A stretch of DNA of 64,000 nt, taken from the NCBI RefSeq assembly GCF_009734445.1, contig NZ_CP046457.1, positions 310,001 to 374,000 of the forward strand, given 5' to 3'. This DNA is from Candidatus Syntrophocurvum alkaliphilum (GTDB taxonomy: Bacteria > Bacillota > Syntrophomonadia > Syntrophomonadales > Syntrophomonadaceae). Numbering within the stretch: position 1 is the stretch's first letter; every line of letters begins with the position of its first letter. Below are positions 54,921 to 63,622 of the stretch, piece after piece. The notes under the pieces were generated by a model. The model was not told where the DNA came from and made no database searches. It saw nothing but the letters and a program-made list of their open reading frames with translations. Both the position numbers and the translations under genes were made by a program.

Positions 54921-55826
54921 ATGAATTTAAACATTAAAGATTTTGAAGATCAAATCAATACGAGAAGAAACTATGTTAACGAATGTCTCGAACAAAATTT
55001 ACCTCCTTTGAATTCTTATCCTCCCATAATTCATGAGGCAATGCATTATGCTGTATTTAATGGTGGCAAAAGATTAAGACCAATTATGGTGTTTGAGGGA
55101 GCTCTAATAGCTGGAATAGAAAAAGAAAAAGTAATACCTACTGCTTGTGCCTTGGAACTTATACACTCGTATTCTTTAGTACATGATGACTTACCTTCAA
55201 TGGATAATGATGATTTTAGGCGAGGAAAGCCCACTTGTCACAAAGTTTATGGTGAGGCTAATGCGATACTTACAGGAGATGCTTTACTAACTTATGCTTT
55301 TCAACTAATAGCTAATAATATAGCTATTAATGGTATTCAACCATTAAATGTTGTTAGAGTAATTAAAGAAATTTCTAGTGCTGCTGGTAGTGAAGGTATG
55401 ATAGGAGGTCAAGTAATTGATCTTGATTCTGAAGGAAAAAATATAAACTATGATACACTTAAGACTTTACATAGCTTAAAAACAGGAGAACTTTTCAGAG
55501 CTTCATTACGAGCCGGTGCTATACTTGGTGGATTAGATAATGAAAAATTAGATTATTTAACTACTTATGCCAACTATTTTGGATTAGCTTTTCAAATTAC
55601 TGATGATTTATTAGATGTTACGGGAGATCAAAAAACCTTAGGAAAGCCAGTAGGCAGTGATGATAAAAATAATAAAACTACTTATGTAAGCTTATTTGGA
55701 ATAGACAAAGCTAAAATGCTTGCTGAGGAAAGTGTAAATACTAGTATCGATAATTTGAAAGAATTTGGAAAAGAAGCTGATTTTTTACGTAATTTGGCGT
55801 ACTTTACTCTTGATAGAACAAAATAA
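54921..55826 (+). CDS. ispA: Polyprenyl (farnesyl/geranyl) diphosphate synthase IspA
   Basis: 301 residues. First aspartate motif LVHDDLPSMDNDDFRRGKPT, second motif QITDDLLDVTGD, plus FNGGKRLRPIM and KTGELFRAS. Two extra residues in the first motif (DDxxxxD) fit the bacterial farnesyl type. Makes C15 (or C10-20) prenyl diphosphate for quinones and wall lipids. Followed by OLE RNA and dxs, all isoprenoid-linked. Confidence 0.94.
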   Translation: MNLNIKDFEDQINTRRNYVNECLEQNLPPLNSYPPIIHEAMHYAVFNGGKRLRPIMVFEGALIAGIEKEKVIPTACALELIHSYSLVHDDLPSMDNDDFRRGKPTCHKVYGEANAILTGDALLTYAFQLIANNIAINGIQPLNVVRVIKEISSAAGSEGMIGGQVIDLDSEGKNINYDTLKTLHSLKTGELFRASLRAGAILGGLDNEKLDYLTTYANYFGLAFQITDDLLDVTGDQKTLGKPVGSDDKNNKTTYVSLFGIDKAKMLAEESVNTSIDNLKEFGKEADFLRNLAYFTLDRTK

Positions 55827-55933
55827 AGTTTTATATTTTTATAAACATATTTGAAAAATTACCTTATATTATGATAAAAATAAAATATAAAGAGAATGTA
55901 AATAAATACAAGTAGAATATGTGAATTTTAGTG

Positions 55934-55942
55934 TGATATACT
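55934..55942 (+). promoter_or_regulatory. Extended -10 promoter element for OLE RNA
   Basis: TGATATACT fits the extended -10 consensus TGnTATAAT with one change. It predicts transcription from about 55949, a few bases before the 5' closing helix of the RNA. A good -35 is not seen, as is common for extended -10 promoters. Confidence 0.5.
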
Positions 55943-55949
55943 ATTTGTC

Positions 55950-56545
55950 TGATAGTTTGGCGAAAGGTTGCAGTATTCTAGTCAATCCTATCAATTTTGA
56001 AGACGGGCCTAAAAATCCGTCAAGGGCACATCGATGAAGCTTTTGGTGATGGCTTCTGACGCCCCGTTGGGGGTCATTGCTGGGAGTTAAGGGTGTTGGG
56101 GCACTCCGCAAGGGCATGCGGAAGATGACCCCTCCATCTGTGGAGGCTCAATATCTTTTTGATATTGAGAAAACCTACATTCTGGTGAAAGCTGGGTGTA
56201 GTGTAGCCTGCCTTGAGTGGTGCCGGCGGATAAGCGTTAATGAATTATAATTACTTTGGCCGGGACATTATAATTCTGCTTTGAAACCGTTTGCTGCAAA
56301 AGAGGCTAGAAATTGATTTGGGTTGTTGAGGAAAACTCCTAGACTGAATGTAATCACACATGGTTTATCGGGGATTAAAGTGCGTACTTAGTGGTAATCC
56401 AGCTCCATATTCGGTGACGATATGGAGTAGGCATAAAGGGAAACCGCCCATTTGGCAACAATTGGGTGTCCTACTGGGAAAACCTGCTGGACCTATGTCG
56501 CAGCGTTTACTCGATAAACAACCTTTCGCCACCACCCTTTTTTAT
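55950..56545 (+). ncRNA. ole: OLE RNA (ornate large extremophilic RNA)
   Basis: About 600 nt of clearly non-coding, GC-richer sequence between ispA and a membrane protein of OapA type, the known OLE position and length. A perfect 13-bp helix closes it: TGGCGAAAGGTTG (55958-55970) with CAACCTTTCGCCA (56519-56531). Many internal hairpins are visible: GACGG/CCGTC (56002-56021), CCTCCA/TGGAGG (56131-56146), CTCAATATC/GATATTGAG (56147-56169), AATTATAAT/ATTATAATT, CTCCATAT/ATATGGAG. OLE RNA forms a membrane-bound complex with OapA and protects against cold, short-chain alcohols and poor carbon or Mg stress in alkaliphilic bacilli. Identified by context, size and fold, not by model search. Confidence 0.88.
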
Positions 56546-56561
56546 GGGGGAATAGCAAAGT

Positions 56562-57122
56562 ATGAATTACATAACTAAAGGCAATATAATATCGGCCATA
56601 ATAGTAACGTTTCTAACTTTTTTTATAGCACTATTGTTAAGCATAGGGTCAGAAACCTTTATGCAGTCAATTGATAATCTTGGGGTAGCTTTTGCTTTCC
56701 TATTACTTATTATTTTTCTAGGCGTGTTTTTTGATACCATAGGTACAGCTGCAACTGCGTCTGACTTGCCGCCTTTTAATGCGAAGGCGGCTAAAAAAGT
56801 ATTTGGAGCAAAACAAGCCGTAAAAATTGCAAGAAATGCGGACAAGGTTGCTAATTACTTTAATGATGTTATGGGCGATATTGCTGGAACTTTAAGTGGA
56901 GCTATTGGTGCTGGAATAGTATTTAGCTTAATAAACACCTTTACCTTATTGGACAGTGTGTTAATGGGTGCTGTAATGACAAGTTTTATAGCTTCTTTAA
57001 CAGTTGGTGGTAAGGCAATAGGAAAGACGATTGCAGTAAACTATTCTAATGCTATTATTTTTAAAGTGGCTATTGTAATGGGATGGTTTGAAAAATTAAC
57101 GGGGATAGAATTACTTAATTAG
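56562..57122 (+). CDS. oapA: OLE-associated membrane protein OapA
   Basis: 186 residues, about 20 kDa. Three to four membrane helices: IISAIIVTFLTFFIALLLSI, NLGVAFAFLLLIIFLGVFFDTIG, IGAGIVFSLINTFTLLDSVLM and a C-terminal one. The DTIGTAATASDLPPFNAKAAKKVFGAKQAVKIARNADKVANYFNDVMGDIAG region is a basic amphipathic loop likely facing the cytosol, where RNA could bind. It directly follows the OLE RNA and precedes dxs, as in other OLE-carrying Firmicutes. GGGGGA ribosome site, ATG start. Confidence 0.88.
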   Translation: MNYITKGNIISAIIVTFLTFFIALLLSIGSETFMQSIDNLGVAFAFLLLIIFLGVFFDTIGTAATASDLPPFNAKAAKKVFGAKQAVKIARNADKVANYFNDVMGDIAGTLSGAIGAGIVFSLINTFTLLDSVLMGAVMTSFIASLTVGGKAIGKTIAVNYSNAIIFKVAIVMGWFEKLTGIELLN

Positions 57123-57132
57123 AAGGTGGATT

Positions 57133-59049
57133 ATGTATAAAATTTTAGACAAAGTAAACACACCCTCAGATATTAAAAAACTAAATATAACTCAAATGAA
57201 TTTGTTAGCTGATGATATTAGACAATTATTAGTGAAATCGGTATCTGAATGTGGTGGTCATTTGGCTCCAAATTTAGGTGTAGTTGAATTAACTATAGCA
57301 CTTCATTATGTGTTTAATACTCCAGAGGATAAAATTATTTGGGATGTCGGACATCAAAGTTATGTTCATAAAATCTTAACAGGAAGAAAAGAAAAAATGT
57401 CATCCCTAAGGCAATATGGAGGTTTAAGTGGTTTTCCAAAGTTTGAAGAATCTATACATGATTGTTTTAATACTGGTCACAGTAGTACATCGGTATCTGC
57501 AGCTGTTGGTATGGCTTTAGCAAGGGATATTCAAAGAAAAAAGCATTCCATAATTGCAGTATTAGGTGATGGGGCATTTACTGGTGGTATGGTTTATGAA
57601 GCCTTAAATCATGCAGGTCACGAAGCCAAAGATCTGATAGTAATTCTAAATGATAATGAAATGTCTATATCAAAAAATGTTGGGGCAATGTCAGGTTATC
57701 TAAATCGATTAAGAACTGATCCTTCCTATGCAAGAACAAAAGAAGAAATTGAATCTGTTTTAAACCGGATACCGGCAATAGGGCAAAATATTGCTAAAGC
57801 AGCTGGAAGATTTAAAGATACTGTCAAGTATCTTATGGTTCCAGGAGTTTTATTTGAAGAATTAGGTTTTTCTTATATAGGTCCTATAAATGGGCATAAT
57901 CTTGATGAATTATGTAATGTATTTTTAAATGCAAAAAAAATGAAGGGACCAATATTAATACATGCAATGACTCAAAAAGGAAAAGGTTATGGTCCGGCAT
58001 TAAAAAATCCTGATATTTTCCACGGTGTAGGTCCTTTTGATATACAGACTGGAAGTCAAGTTAATAAATCTATAAAAACTTATACCGAAGTATTTGGGGA
58101 ATATATTGCAAACAAGGCAGATCATAACAAGGATATAGTAGCAATAACAGCAGCTATGACATCGGGGACAGGTTTAAAGGAATTTGCACAAAAACATCCT
58201 GAAAGATTTTTTGACGTAGGAATCTGTGAGCAGCATGCAGTAACGATGGCAGCAGGCTTAGCGAGATCAGGACTAAAACCTGTAGTAAGTATTTATTCTA
58301 CATTTTTACAAAGATCTTATGATCAAATAATGCATGATGTTGCTTTACAGAACTTGCCTGTAATTTTTGCTATTGATCGAGCAGGATTGGTAGGAGAAGA
58401 TGGTGCAACTCATCATGGTGTATTTGACTTATCTTATTTAACTCATATACCAAACATGACAATTATGGCACCTTCAAATGAAAACGAACTAGTTAAGATG
58501 TTTAACAGTGCATTTGAATTAGATGGTCCTGTAGCTATTAGATATCCAAGGGGAGCAGGAGAAGGTGTTGATTTTGAACCAACAACTAATGAAGCTGTAG
58601 AGTTTGGTAAATCTAAAACTATATCTCAAGGGAAAGATTTAGCAATAATTGCTGTAGGTAGAGGGGTTAACTTAGGTAAAGAGGTATGTAGATTATTAAA
58701 AGAAAAAAATATTAAAGCTGAATTAGTTGATGCTCGATTTGTCAAACCTCTTGATGAGGAGAAAATCTTACAATTAGCCATAGAGTATCCGCATATAGTG
58801 ACTATAGAAGAAAATAGCATAATTGGTGGTTTTGGAAGTAGGGTATTAGATTTATTAGCGAGAGAGAAAATTAATAGTGATGTATTAACAATAGGTGTGC
58901 CAGATGATTTTACTGAACATGGAAATTTAAAAGTACTATTACAATATTTAAATATGGATCCGGAATCAATAACTGAAAAAATATTATATAGGTGGAATAA
59001 GCTTTTGAAAAATGATGCTTGGGAGTTGCTAAAATTTGGCAAAAATTAG
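57133..59049 (+). CDS. dxs: 1-Deoxy-D-xylulose-5-phosphate synthase
   Basis: 638 residues. Thiamine diphosphate enzyme that joins pyruvate and glyceraldehyde-3-phosphate, first step of the MEP isoprenoid pathway. GGHLAPNLGVVELTIALHYVF, the cofactor motif LGDGAFTGGMVYEALN...LNDNEMSIS, then the pyrimidine domain FDVGICEQHAVTMAAGLA and DRAGLVGEDGATHHG. ATG after AGAAGGTGG, ten bases after oapA. Overlaps tlyA by 14 bases. Confidence 0.96.
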   Translation: MYKILDKVNTPSDIKKLNITQMNLLADDIRQLLVKSVSECGGHLAPNLGVVELTIALHYVFNTPEDKIIWDVGHQSYVHKILTGRKEKMSSLRQYGGLSGFPKFEESIHDCFNTGHSSTSVSAAVGMALARDIQRKKHSIIAVLGDGAFTGGMVYEALNHAGHEAKDLIVILNDNEMSISKNVGAMSGYLNRLRTDPSYARTKEEIESVLNRIPAIGQNIAKAAGRFKDTVKYLMVPGVLFEELGFSYIGPINGHNLDELCNVFLNAKKMKGPILIHAMTQKGKGYGPALKNPDIFHGVGPFDIQTGSQVNKSIKTYTEVFGEYIANKADHNKDIVAITAAMTSGTGLKEFAQKHPERFFDVGICEQHAVTMAAGLARSGLKPVVSIYSTFLQRSYDQIMHDVALQNLPVIFAIDRAGLVGEDGATHHGVFDLSYLTHIPNMTIMAPSNENELVKMFNSAFELDGPVAIRYPRGAGEGVDFEPTTNEAVEFGKSKTISQGKDLAIIAVGRGVNLGKEVCRLLKEKNIKAELVDARFVKPLDEEKILQLAIEYPHIVTIEENSIIGGFGSRVLDLLAREKINSDVLTIGVPDDFTEHGNLKVLLQYLNMDPESITEKILYRWNKLLKNDAWELLKFGKN

Positions 59050-59848
59050 GTTAGATATATTAGTACAAAAACATCAATCTATAAGCAGGGAAAAAGCCCA
59101 GGCATTAATTTTGGCTGGATTAGTAGAAATAGATGGTAAGCTCATAGATAAACCCGGAACTAAAATTGATGAAACTTCTGATATTAAACTAAAAGACAAA
59201 GGTTTAAAATATGTAAGTCGAGGTGGTCTTAAGTTAGAGAAAGCAATTAATGACTTTAATATAGATTTTACAAACAAAATAGTACTTGATGTGGGAGCTT
59301 CTACAGGTGGTTATACTGATTGTGCATTACAAAATGGAGCGGCTAAAGTAATTGCTGTTGATGTAGGTTATGGACAGTTAGATTGGAAATTAAGACAAAA
59401 CCCCAAAGTAGTTAATCTAGAGCGTACCAATATACGATATCTTACAATTAAGGATATAAGAGAAAAAGTAGACATAGCAACTATGGATGTTTCGTTTATA
59501 TCAACAATTAAAGTTTATCCTGTCTTAAAAGAACTTTTATTAGAAAATGGTGAAATAGTTTCCCTTATAAAACCACAATTTGAAGCAGGCAAAGATAAAG
59601 TGGGGAAAAATGGGGTAGTAAGAAACTCAAATGTACATATAGAGGTTTTAGAAAACTGCATCAAGGCAGCCGAAGATGAGGGTTTATACTGTAATGGAGT
59701 TTCTTATTCTCCTATAACAGGTCCAAAAGGTAATATAGAATATTTTATATATTTAAAAAAAAGTAGCGTATTTCACCAAGATATTAAAAATGCAATAAAA
59801 GAAGCTGTTGATAAAGCACATGAAACTGTGGAGGGTAAGCATAATTGA
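59036..59848 (+). CDS. tlyA: TlyA family rRNA 2'-O-methyltransferase
   Basis: 270 residues. S4 RNA-binding domain (RLDILVQKHQSISREKAQALILAGLVEIDGK) then an FtsJ-type methyltransferase with VLDVGASTGGYTDCALQNGA, AVDVGYGQLDWKLR and ATMDVSFISTIKVYP. Although sometimes labelled hemolysin, the family methylates rRNA ribose. TTG start inside the dxs end. Confidence 0.92.
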   Translation: MAKIRLDILVQKHQSISREKAQALILAGLVEIDGKLIDKPGTKIDETSDIKLKDKGLKYVSRGGLKLEKAINDFNIDFTNKIVLDVGASTGGYTDCALQNGAAKVIAVDVGYGQLDWKLRQNPKVVNLERTNIRYLTIKDIREKVDIATMDVSFISTIKVYPVLKELLLENGEIVSLIKPQFEAGKDKVGKNGVVRNSNVHIEVLENCIKAAEDEGLYCNGVSYSPITGPKGNIEYFIYLKKSSVFHQDIKNAIKEAVDKAHETVEGKHN

Positions 59849-60678
59849 GAATTTTAATTGTAAATAATCCAGCAATCGAGAGTACATTGCCAGTTACAGT
59901 TAAAATCATGCAGAAGTTGCAACAACTTAATGTTGAAGCAGAGGTTGATAGTAATGCGCAAAACTACAAGGCAAAAAAGTTTGATATAATAATCGTTTTA
60001 GGTGGCGATGGTACTATATTAAGAACTGCTAGAAGGTTTTTGCCAATGGAACCTCATATTTTAGGTGTTAATATGGGTACAGTAGGATTTTTAACAAATA
60101 TAGTAGAAAGTGAATTAGAAAAAGAGATATCAAGGTTAATTACAGGTGATTATAAGGTAGAAGAAAGAATGATGCTAGAAATTCTTATATATAGTGGGCA
60201 AAAGTTAATAAACCAATATTTTTGCTTGAATGAAATGGCATTAAAATCTATAACTTCTAGAATGTTAAGTTTGGAAATAAGTGTTGGTGATCAAAAACTA
60301 AAACCTTATAGAGGAGATGGGTTAATTTTAGCTACACCAACAGGATCAACTGCTTATTCCCTATCTTCAGGTGGTCCTGTTACTGATCCTGATATGGAAG
60401 CCATAATAATGACACCTATAGCTCCTTATGTTTTAAGTAAAAGACCTATAGTAATAGCACCATATAAAGAAATTGAAATATCGCCACTAATATGTGATGA
60501 TTCTGTTATATCGATTGATGGACAGATCAATTTTAATTTTGATCCTAATTATACAATATACATAAGGAAAGCTGATAAAAAACTTAAGTTTATTGATTTA
60601 AAAGATGTTGCGTTTTTATCTAAGATAGAGAGTAGGCTAAGAAAAGCTGAGGTTACTTATGATGATATTAGGACGTAA
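59845..60678 (+). CDS. nadK: NAD kinase
   Basis: 277 residues. IIVLGGDGTILRTAR (GGDG), GVNMGTVGFLTN, LNEMAL in place of NEv, and GDGLILATPTGSTAYSLSSGGPV. Phosphorylates NAD to NADP with ATP or polyphosphate. TTG start overlapping tlyA by four bases. tlyA-nadK-argR-recN is a standard Clostridia order. Confidence 0.95.
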   Translation: MRILIVNNPAIESTLPVTVKIMQKLQQLNVEAEVDSNAQNYKAKKFDIIIVLGGDGTILRTARRFLPMEPHILGVNMGTVGFLTNIVESELEKEISRLITGDYKVEERMMLEILIYSGQKLINQYFCLNEMALKSITSRMLSLEISVGDQKLKPYRGDGLILATPTGSTAYSLSSGGPVTDPDMEAIIMTPIAPYVLSKRPIVIAPYKEIEISPLICDDSVISIDGQINFNFDPNYTIYIRKADKKLKFIDLKDVAFLSKIESRLRKAEVTYDDIRT

Positions 60679-61231
60679 TGCTGTACAGCTATCACATGAA
60701 ATAATTAAACAAACTGTAAAAGTTGGAGACATAGTAGTAGATGCTACATGTGGTAATGGTAATGACACTTTGTTATTAGCCAAATTAGTTGGCAATGAAG
60801 GCAAGGTCTTTGCATTTGATATTCAAAACGCAGCTATAGAAAATACAAACTTATTATTGCAAAAAAATAATATAGCAAATAGAGTGGAATTAATTAATGA
60901 CAGTCATTGCTCCATAACTAAGTATTTGTTGGGTGATATAGATATAAAGGTATGTATGTTTAATTTAGGTTATTTACCTGGTTCTGATAAAAATATTATT
61001 ACTAAACCTGATACTACTATTAAAGCAATCAATAATATACTCCCATTAATGAAAAAAACCAGCGTAATTCCAGTTGTTGCCTATTTAGGTCATGAAGGTG
61101 GATATGCTGAATATATAGAATTAAAAAATTACTTTACTAATCTTGAACAAACTAATTACAGAGTTGTAGAAACAGCTTTTATTAATCAAAAAAACAACCC
61201 CCCAAGATTAATAATAGTAGAGAAACTTTAA
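60659..61231 (+). CDS. YtqB-family class I SAM methyltransferase
   Basis: 190 residues. VGDIVVDATCGNGNDTLLLAKLVG is the SAM-binding motif I, FAFDIQNAAIENT follows, and the MFNLGYLPGSDKNIITKPDTTIKAI stretch is the mark of the YtqB/MraW-like rRNA methylase group. The homologue has been shown to modify tRNA in Staphylococcus and Bacillus (wobble xm5 modification). Overlaps nadK by 20 bases. Confidence 0.85.
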   Translation: MMILGRNAVQLSHEIIKQTVKVGDIVVDATCGNGNDTLLLAKLVGNEGKVFAFDIQNAAIENTNLLLQKNNIANRVELINDSHCSITKYLLGDIDIKVCMFNLGYLPGSDKNIITKPDTTIKAINNILPLMKKTSVIPVVAYLGHEGGYAEYIELKNYFTNLEQTNYRVVETAFINQKNNPPRLIIVEKL

Positions 61232-61241
61232 TGGAGGTACT

Positions 61242-61694
61242 ATGAAAGCACGTAGACAATTTGCTATTATTAATGCTATTTCTAATAAAAGGATAGGCAC
61301 TCAGGAAGAATTACTAGAAGAATTAAAGCAAGCTGGGTTTAACGTTACACAAGCAACTATATCAAGAGATATAAAGGAATTGCAGTTAATTAAAATAGCG
61401 GATAACTATGGCTATAGATATGCACCACCAGAAACACAAGTGCAAACAAATCGTAATGAACGCATGCACAGGAGGTTTAAGGATTCGGTTGTAAATATTG
61501 ATTATAGTGAAAATATTATTGTAGTTAAAACTTTACCGGGAGCAGCACAATCGATTGCTCTTTTAATAGATTCTTCTGAAATCAAAAATATAATGGGTAC
61601 AGTTGCTGGAGATGATACCATATTTATTGCAGTTAAACCCAAACAAACAGTTAAAGAAGTAGCAAATTATTTTAATAATCTAACTATTGATTAA
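61242..61694 (+). CDS. argR: Arginine repressor ArgR/AhrC
   Basis: 150 residues. Winged helix with GTQEELLEELKQAGFNVTQATISRDIKELQLIK, then the hexamer domain with TLPGAAQSIALLIDSSEIKNIMGTVAGDDTIFIAV including the arginine-binding GTVAGDDT. ATG after TGGAGGT, ten bases from the previous stop. Its targets are not in this window. Confidence 0.96.
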   Translation: MKARRQFAIINAISNKRIGTQEELLEELKQAGFNVTQATISRDIKELQLIKIADNYGYRYAPPETQVQTNRNERMHRRFKDSVVNIDYSENIIVVKTLPGAAQSIALLIDSSEIKNIMGTVAGDDTIFIAVKPKQTVKEVANYFNNLTID

Positions 61695-61766
61695 ATTGTA
61701 TCTTTAAAAACTTGCAATATCCTTTATGTTTTATAAGGTACGACATAAATTATTTTCAAAACCTTG

Positions 61767-61795
61767 TTGACATCTTACATTAAATAAGTTATTCA
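61767..61795 (+). promoter_or_regulatory. Possible recN promoter
   Basis: TTGACA (61767-61772), 17-base spacer, TATTCA (61790-61795), 35 bases before the recN start. The -10 is poor. I saw no LexA-type box. Confidence 0.4.
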
Positions 61796-61829
61796 TAATT
61801 TATTTATAAAAAATGGGGAAGGTAGAAGT

Positions 61830-63515
61830 ATGCTACAGGAAATATATATTAAGAATTTTGTGCTTATAGATGAGCTTAAAATTTCATTTACAAAAGGTCT
61901 TAATATTTTAACCGGTGAAACAGGTGCTGGTAAATCTATAATAATAGATGCATTAGGATTAATATTAGGTGAGAGAATAAAAAGTGATCTAATAAAAGAT
62001 GAGAGCCAAAAAGCCTTAATTGATGCAGTAATAGATATTAATAATAACAAAGAGGCTCACACATATCTTATAGACCTAGGACTTATTGATAGAGAAGATG
62101 ATATAATAGTTCTTACTAGGGAAATACATAATAATGGGAAAAGCACAGCTAGGATAAACCGAAGAAGTGTTAATATTAAAACTTTAAAGGATTTATCATT
62201 TTATTTAATCGATATGCACTTACAACACGATAACTTAAGAATCTTAAAACCTGAAAAATATCTTGAATTTGTTGATTCCTTTGCAGATAATAGTAATTTA
62301 TTAAAAGAAATTAAACAAATATATCAAGAATTAAATACAAAGAAAAAAGAGTTAGCAAACCTAGTAGAAAGTGAAAAAGATAGATTACAAAAAATAGACT
62401 TTTTAACATATCAAATAAATGAAATAGAAAATTTAAACTTAGAACCAAAAGAAGAAGAAGAACTAATCAAATTAAGAGATAGAATACAAAATAGTCAGCT
62501 TCTATTAGAAAGTTCAGAAAAAATATTAAGTTTAATATATAGTGGAAACAATAACAATTCAGCCTATGATTTAATATCAGAAGGTGTTAATATATGTATG
62601 AATCTTGAAAAAGAGCCTTTTTTCAAGGAATTAGCAAATGAAATGGAAGAAATCACCTACATTATACAGGATATGTCTACACGTATTGCTTCATTTAGAG
62701 ATTCCCTAGATTTTGAACCTGATTCAATAGATCACATTGAAAATAGATTATATGAAATAAATAAGGTTAAAAGAAAATATGGGGAAGATATAAAAGGAGT
62801 TTTATTACATTTGCAACAAGCAAAAGAAGAAAGGGAACAACTTTATAAAAGTAAGGAAACACAAGTTAATTTACAAGAAATAATAGAAAATTTAGAGGAT
62901 AAATATAAAGAAATAGCACATAGTTTAACTCATAAAAGAAAAGAAGCGGCAGAAAATTTTGAAAAACAAGTATATAAAGAGCTCTATCAATTAAACATGC
63001 CTCATACTCAATTTAAGGTGGAAGTGATGCAAAAAGAATTTAGCTATACTGGTTGGGATGAAATTGAATTCCTTTTTTCAGCTAATCCTGGTGAAGCTTT
63101 GCAGCCAATATCTAGAGTAGCTTCGGGTGGAGAAATATCTAGATTCATTTTAGGATTGAAAAAAGCGGTAGCTGAATTTTATAATGTACCAACCTTAATT
63201 TTTGATGAGATTGATGTTGGCTTAGGTGGTGAAACGCTTAATATAATTGCGCAAAAATTAGCTGAATTTTCATCCACACATCAAGTCATATTAGTTACTC
63301 ATTCACCACAAATAGCAAGCTATTCAGATAATCATTATTTAATTCAAAAAGAAATTGTAAATAATACAACTAATACTACAGTTAAATTATTAAATGAAAA
63401 AGCAAAAGAATTAGAAATAAGCCGAATGTTAGGCGGAACAAAATCAAATACTACTTTAAAACACGCTCAAGAATTATTAAAAAAAGCAACAACTTTTAAA
63501 GAATCTCTCTTATAA
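61830..63515 (+). CDS. recN: DNA repair protein RecN
   Basis: 561 residues, SMC-like. N-terminal half-ATPase with Walker A GETGAGKSIIIDAL near residue 30, two coiled-coil arms (about 150-230 and 290-380), then the C-terminal half with RVASGGEISRFILGLKK, TLIFDEIDVGLGGETLNIIA and VTHSPQIASYSDNHY. Organises double-strand break ends. ATG after GGGGAAGG. The 3' end forms part of a terminator stem. Confidence 0.96.
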   Translation: MLQEIYIKNFVLIDELKISFTKGLNILTGETGAGKSIIIDALGLILGERIKSDLIKDESQKALIDAVIDINNNKEAHTYLIDLGLIDREDDIIVLTREIHNNGKSTARINRRSVNIKTLKDLSFYLIDMHLQHDNLRILKPEKYLEFVDSFADNSNLLKEIKQIYQELNTKKKELANLVESEKDRLQKIDFLTYQINEIENLNLEPKEEEELIKLRDRIQNSQLLLESSEKILSLIYSGNNNNSAYDLISEGVNICMNLEKEPFFKELANEMEEITYIIQDMSTRIASFRDSLDFEPDSIDHIENRLYEINKVKRKYGEDIKGVLLHLQQAKEEREQLYKSKETQVNLQEIIENLEDKYKEIAHSLTHKRKEAAENFEKQVYKELYQLNMPHTQFKVEVMQKEFSYTGWDEIEFLFSANPGEALQPISRVASGGEISRFILGLKKAVAEFYNVPTLIFDEIDVGLGGETLNIIAQKLAEFSSTHQVILVTHSPQIASYSDNHYLIQKEIVNNTTNTTVKLLNEKAKELEISRMLGGTKSNTTLKHAQELLKKATTFKESLL

Positions 63516-63530
63516 TTAGGGAGATTCTTT
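63498..63530 (+). terminator. Terminator overlapping the recN stop
   Basis: AAAGAATCTCTC (63498-63509) pairs with GGGAGATTCTTT (63519-63530), one wobble; the recN stop codon lies in the loop. Confidence 0.75.
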
Positions 63531-63622
63531 AATTTATGTAAAAATCAACTCCCATAATTACGGTATATTCTCTTAATTTGAAGGGGAAAATAAAGCTAGT
63601 AATTATTTGGGAGTGACTAATA

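Noticed and set aside
56360-56578. Open reading frame of 72 codons inside the OLE region
   Set aside because: It lies within the hairpin-rich RNA, has no ribosome site and its protein (rich in Pro, Gly and Trp) resembles nothing; it is a by-product of structured, GC-richer RNA.
61767-61829. LexA-type SOS box before recN
   Set aside because: No GAAC-N4-GTTC type palindrome is present.
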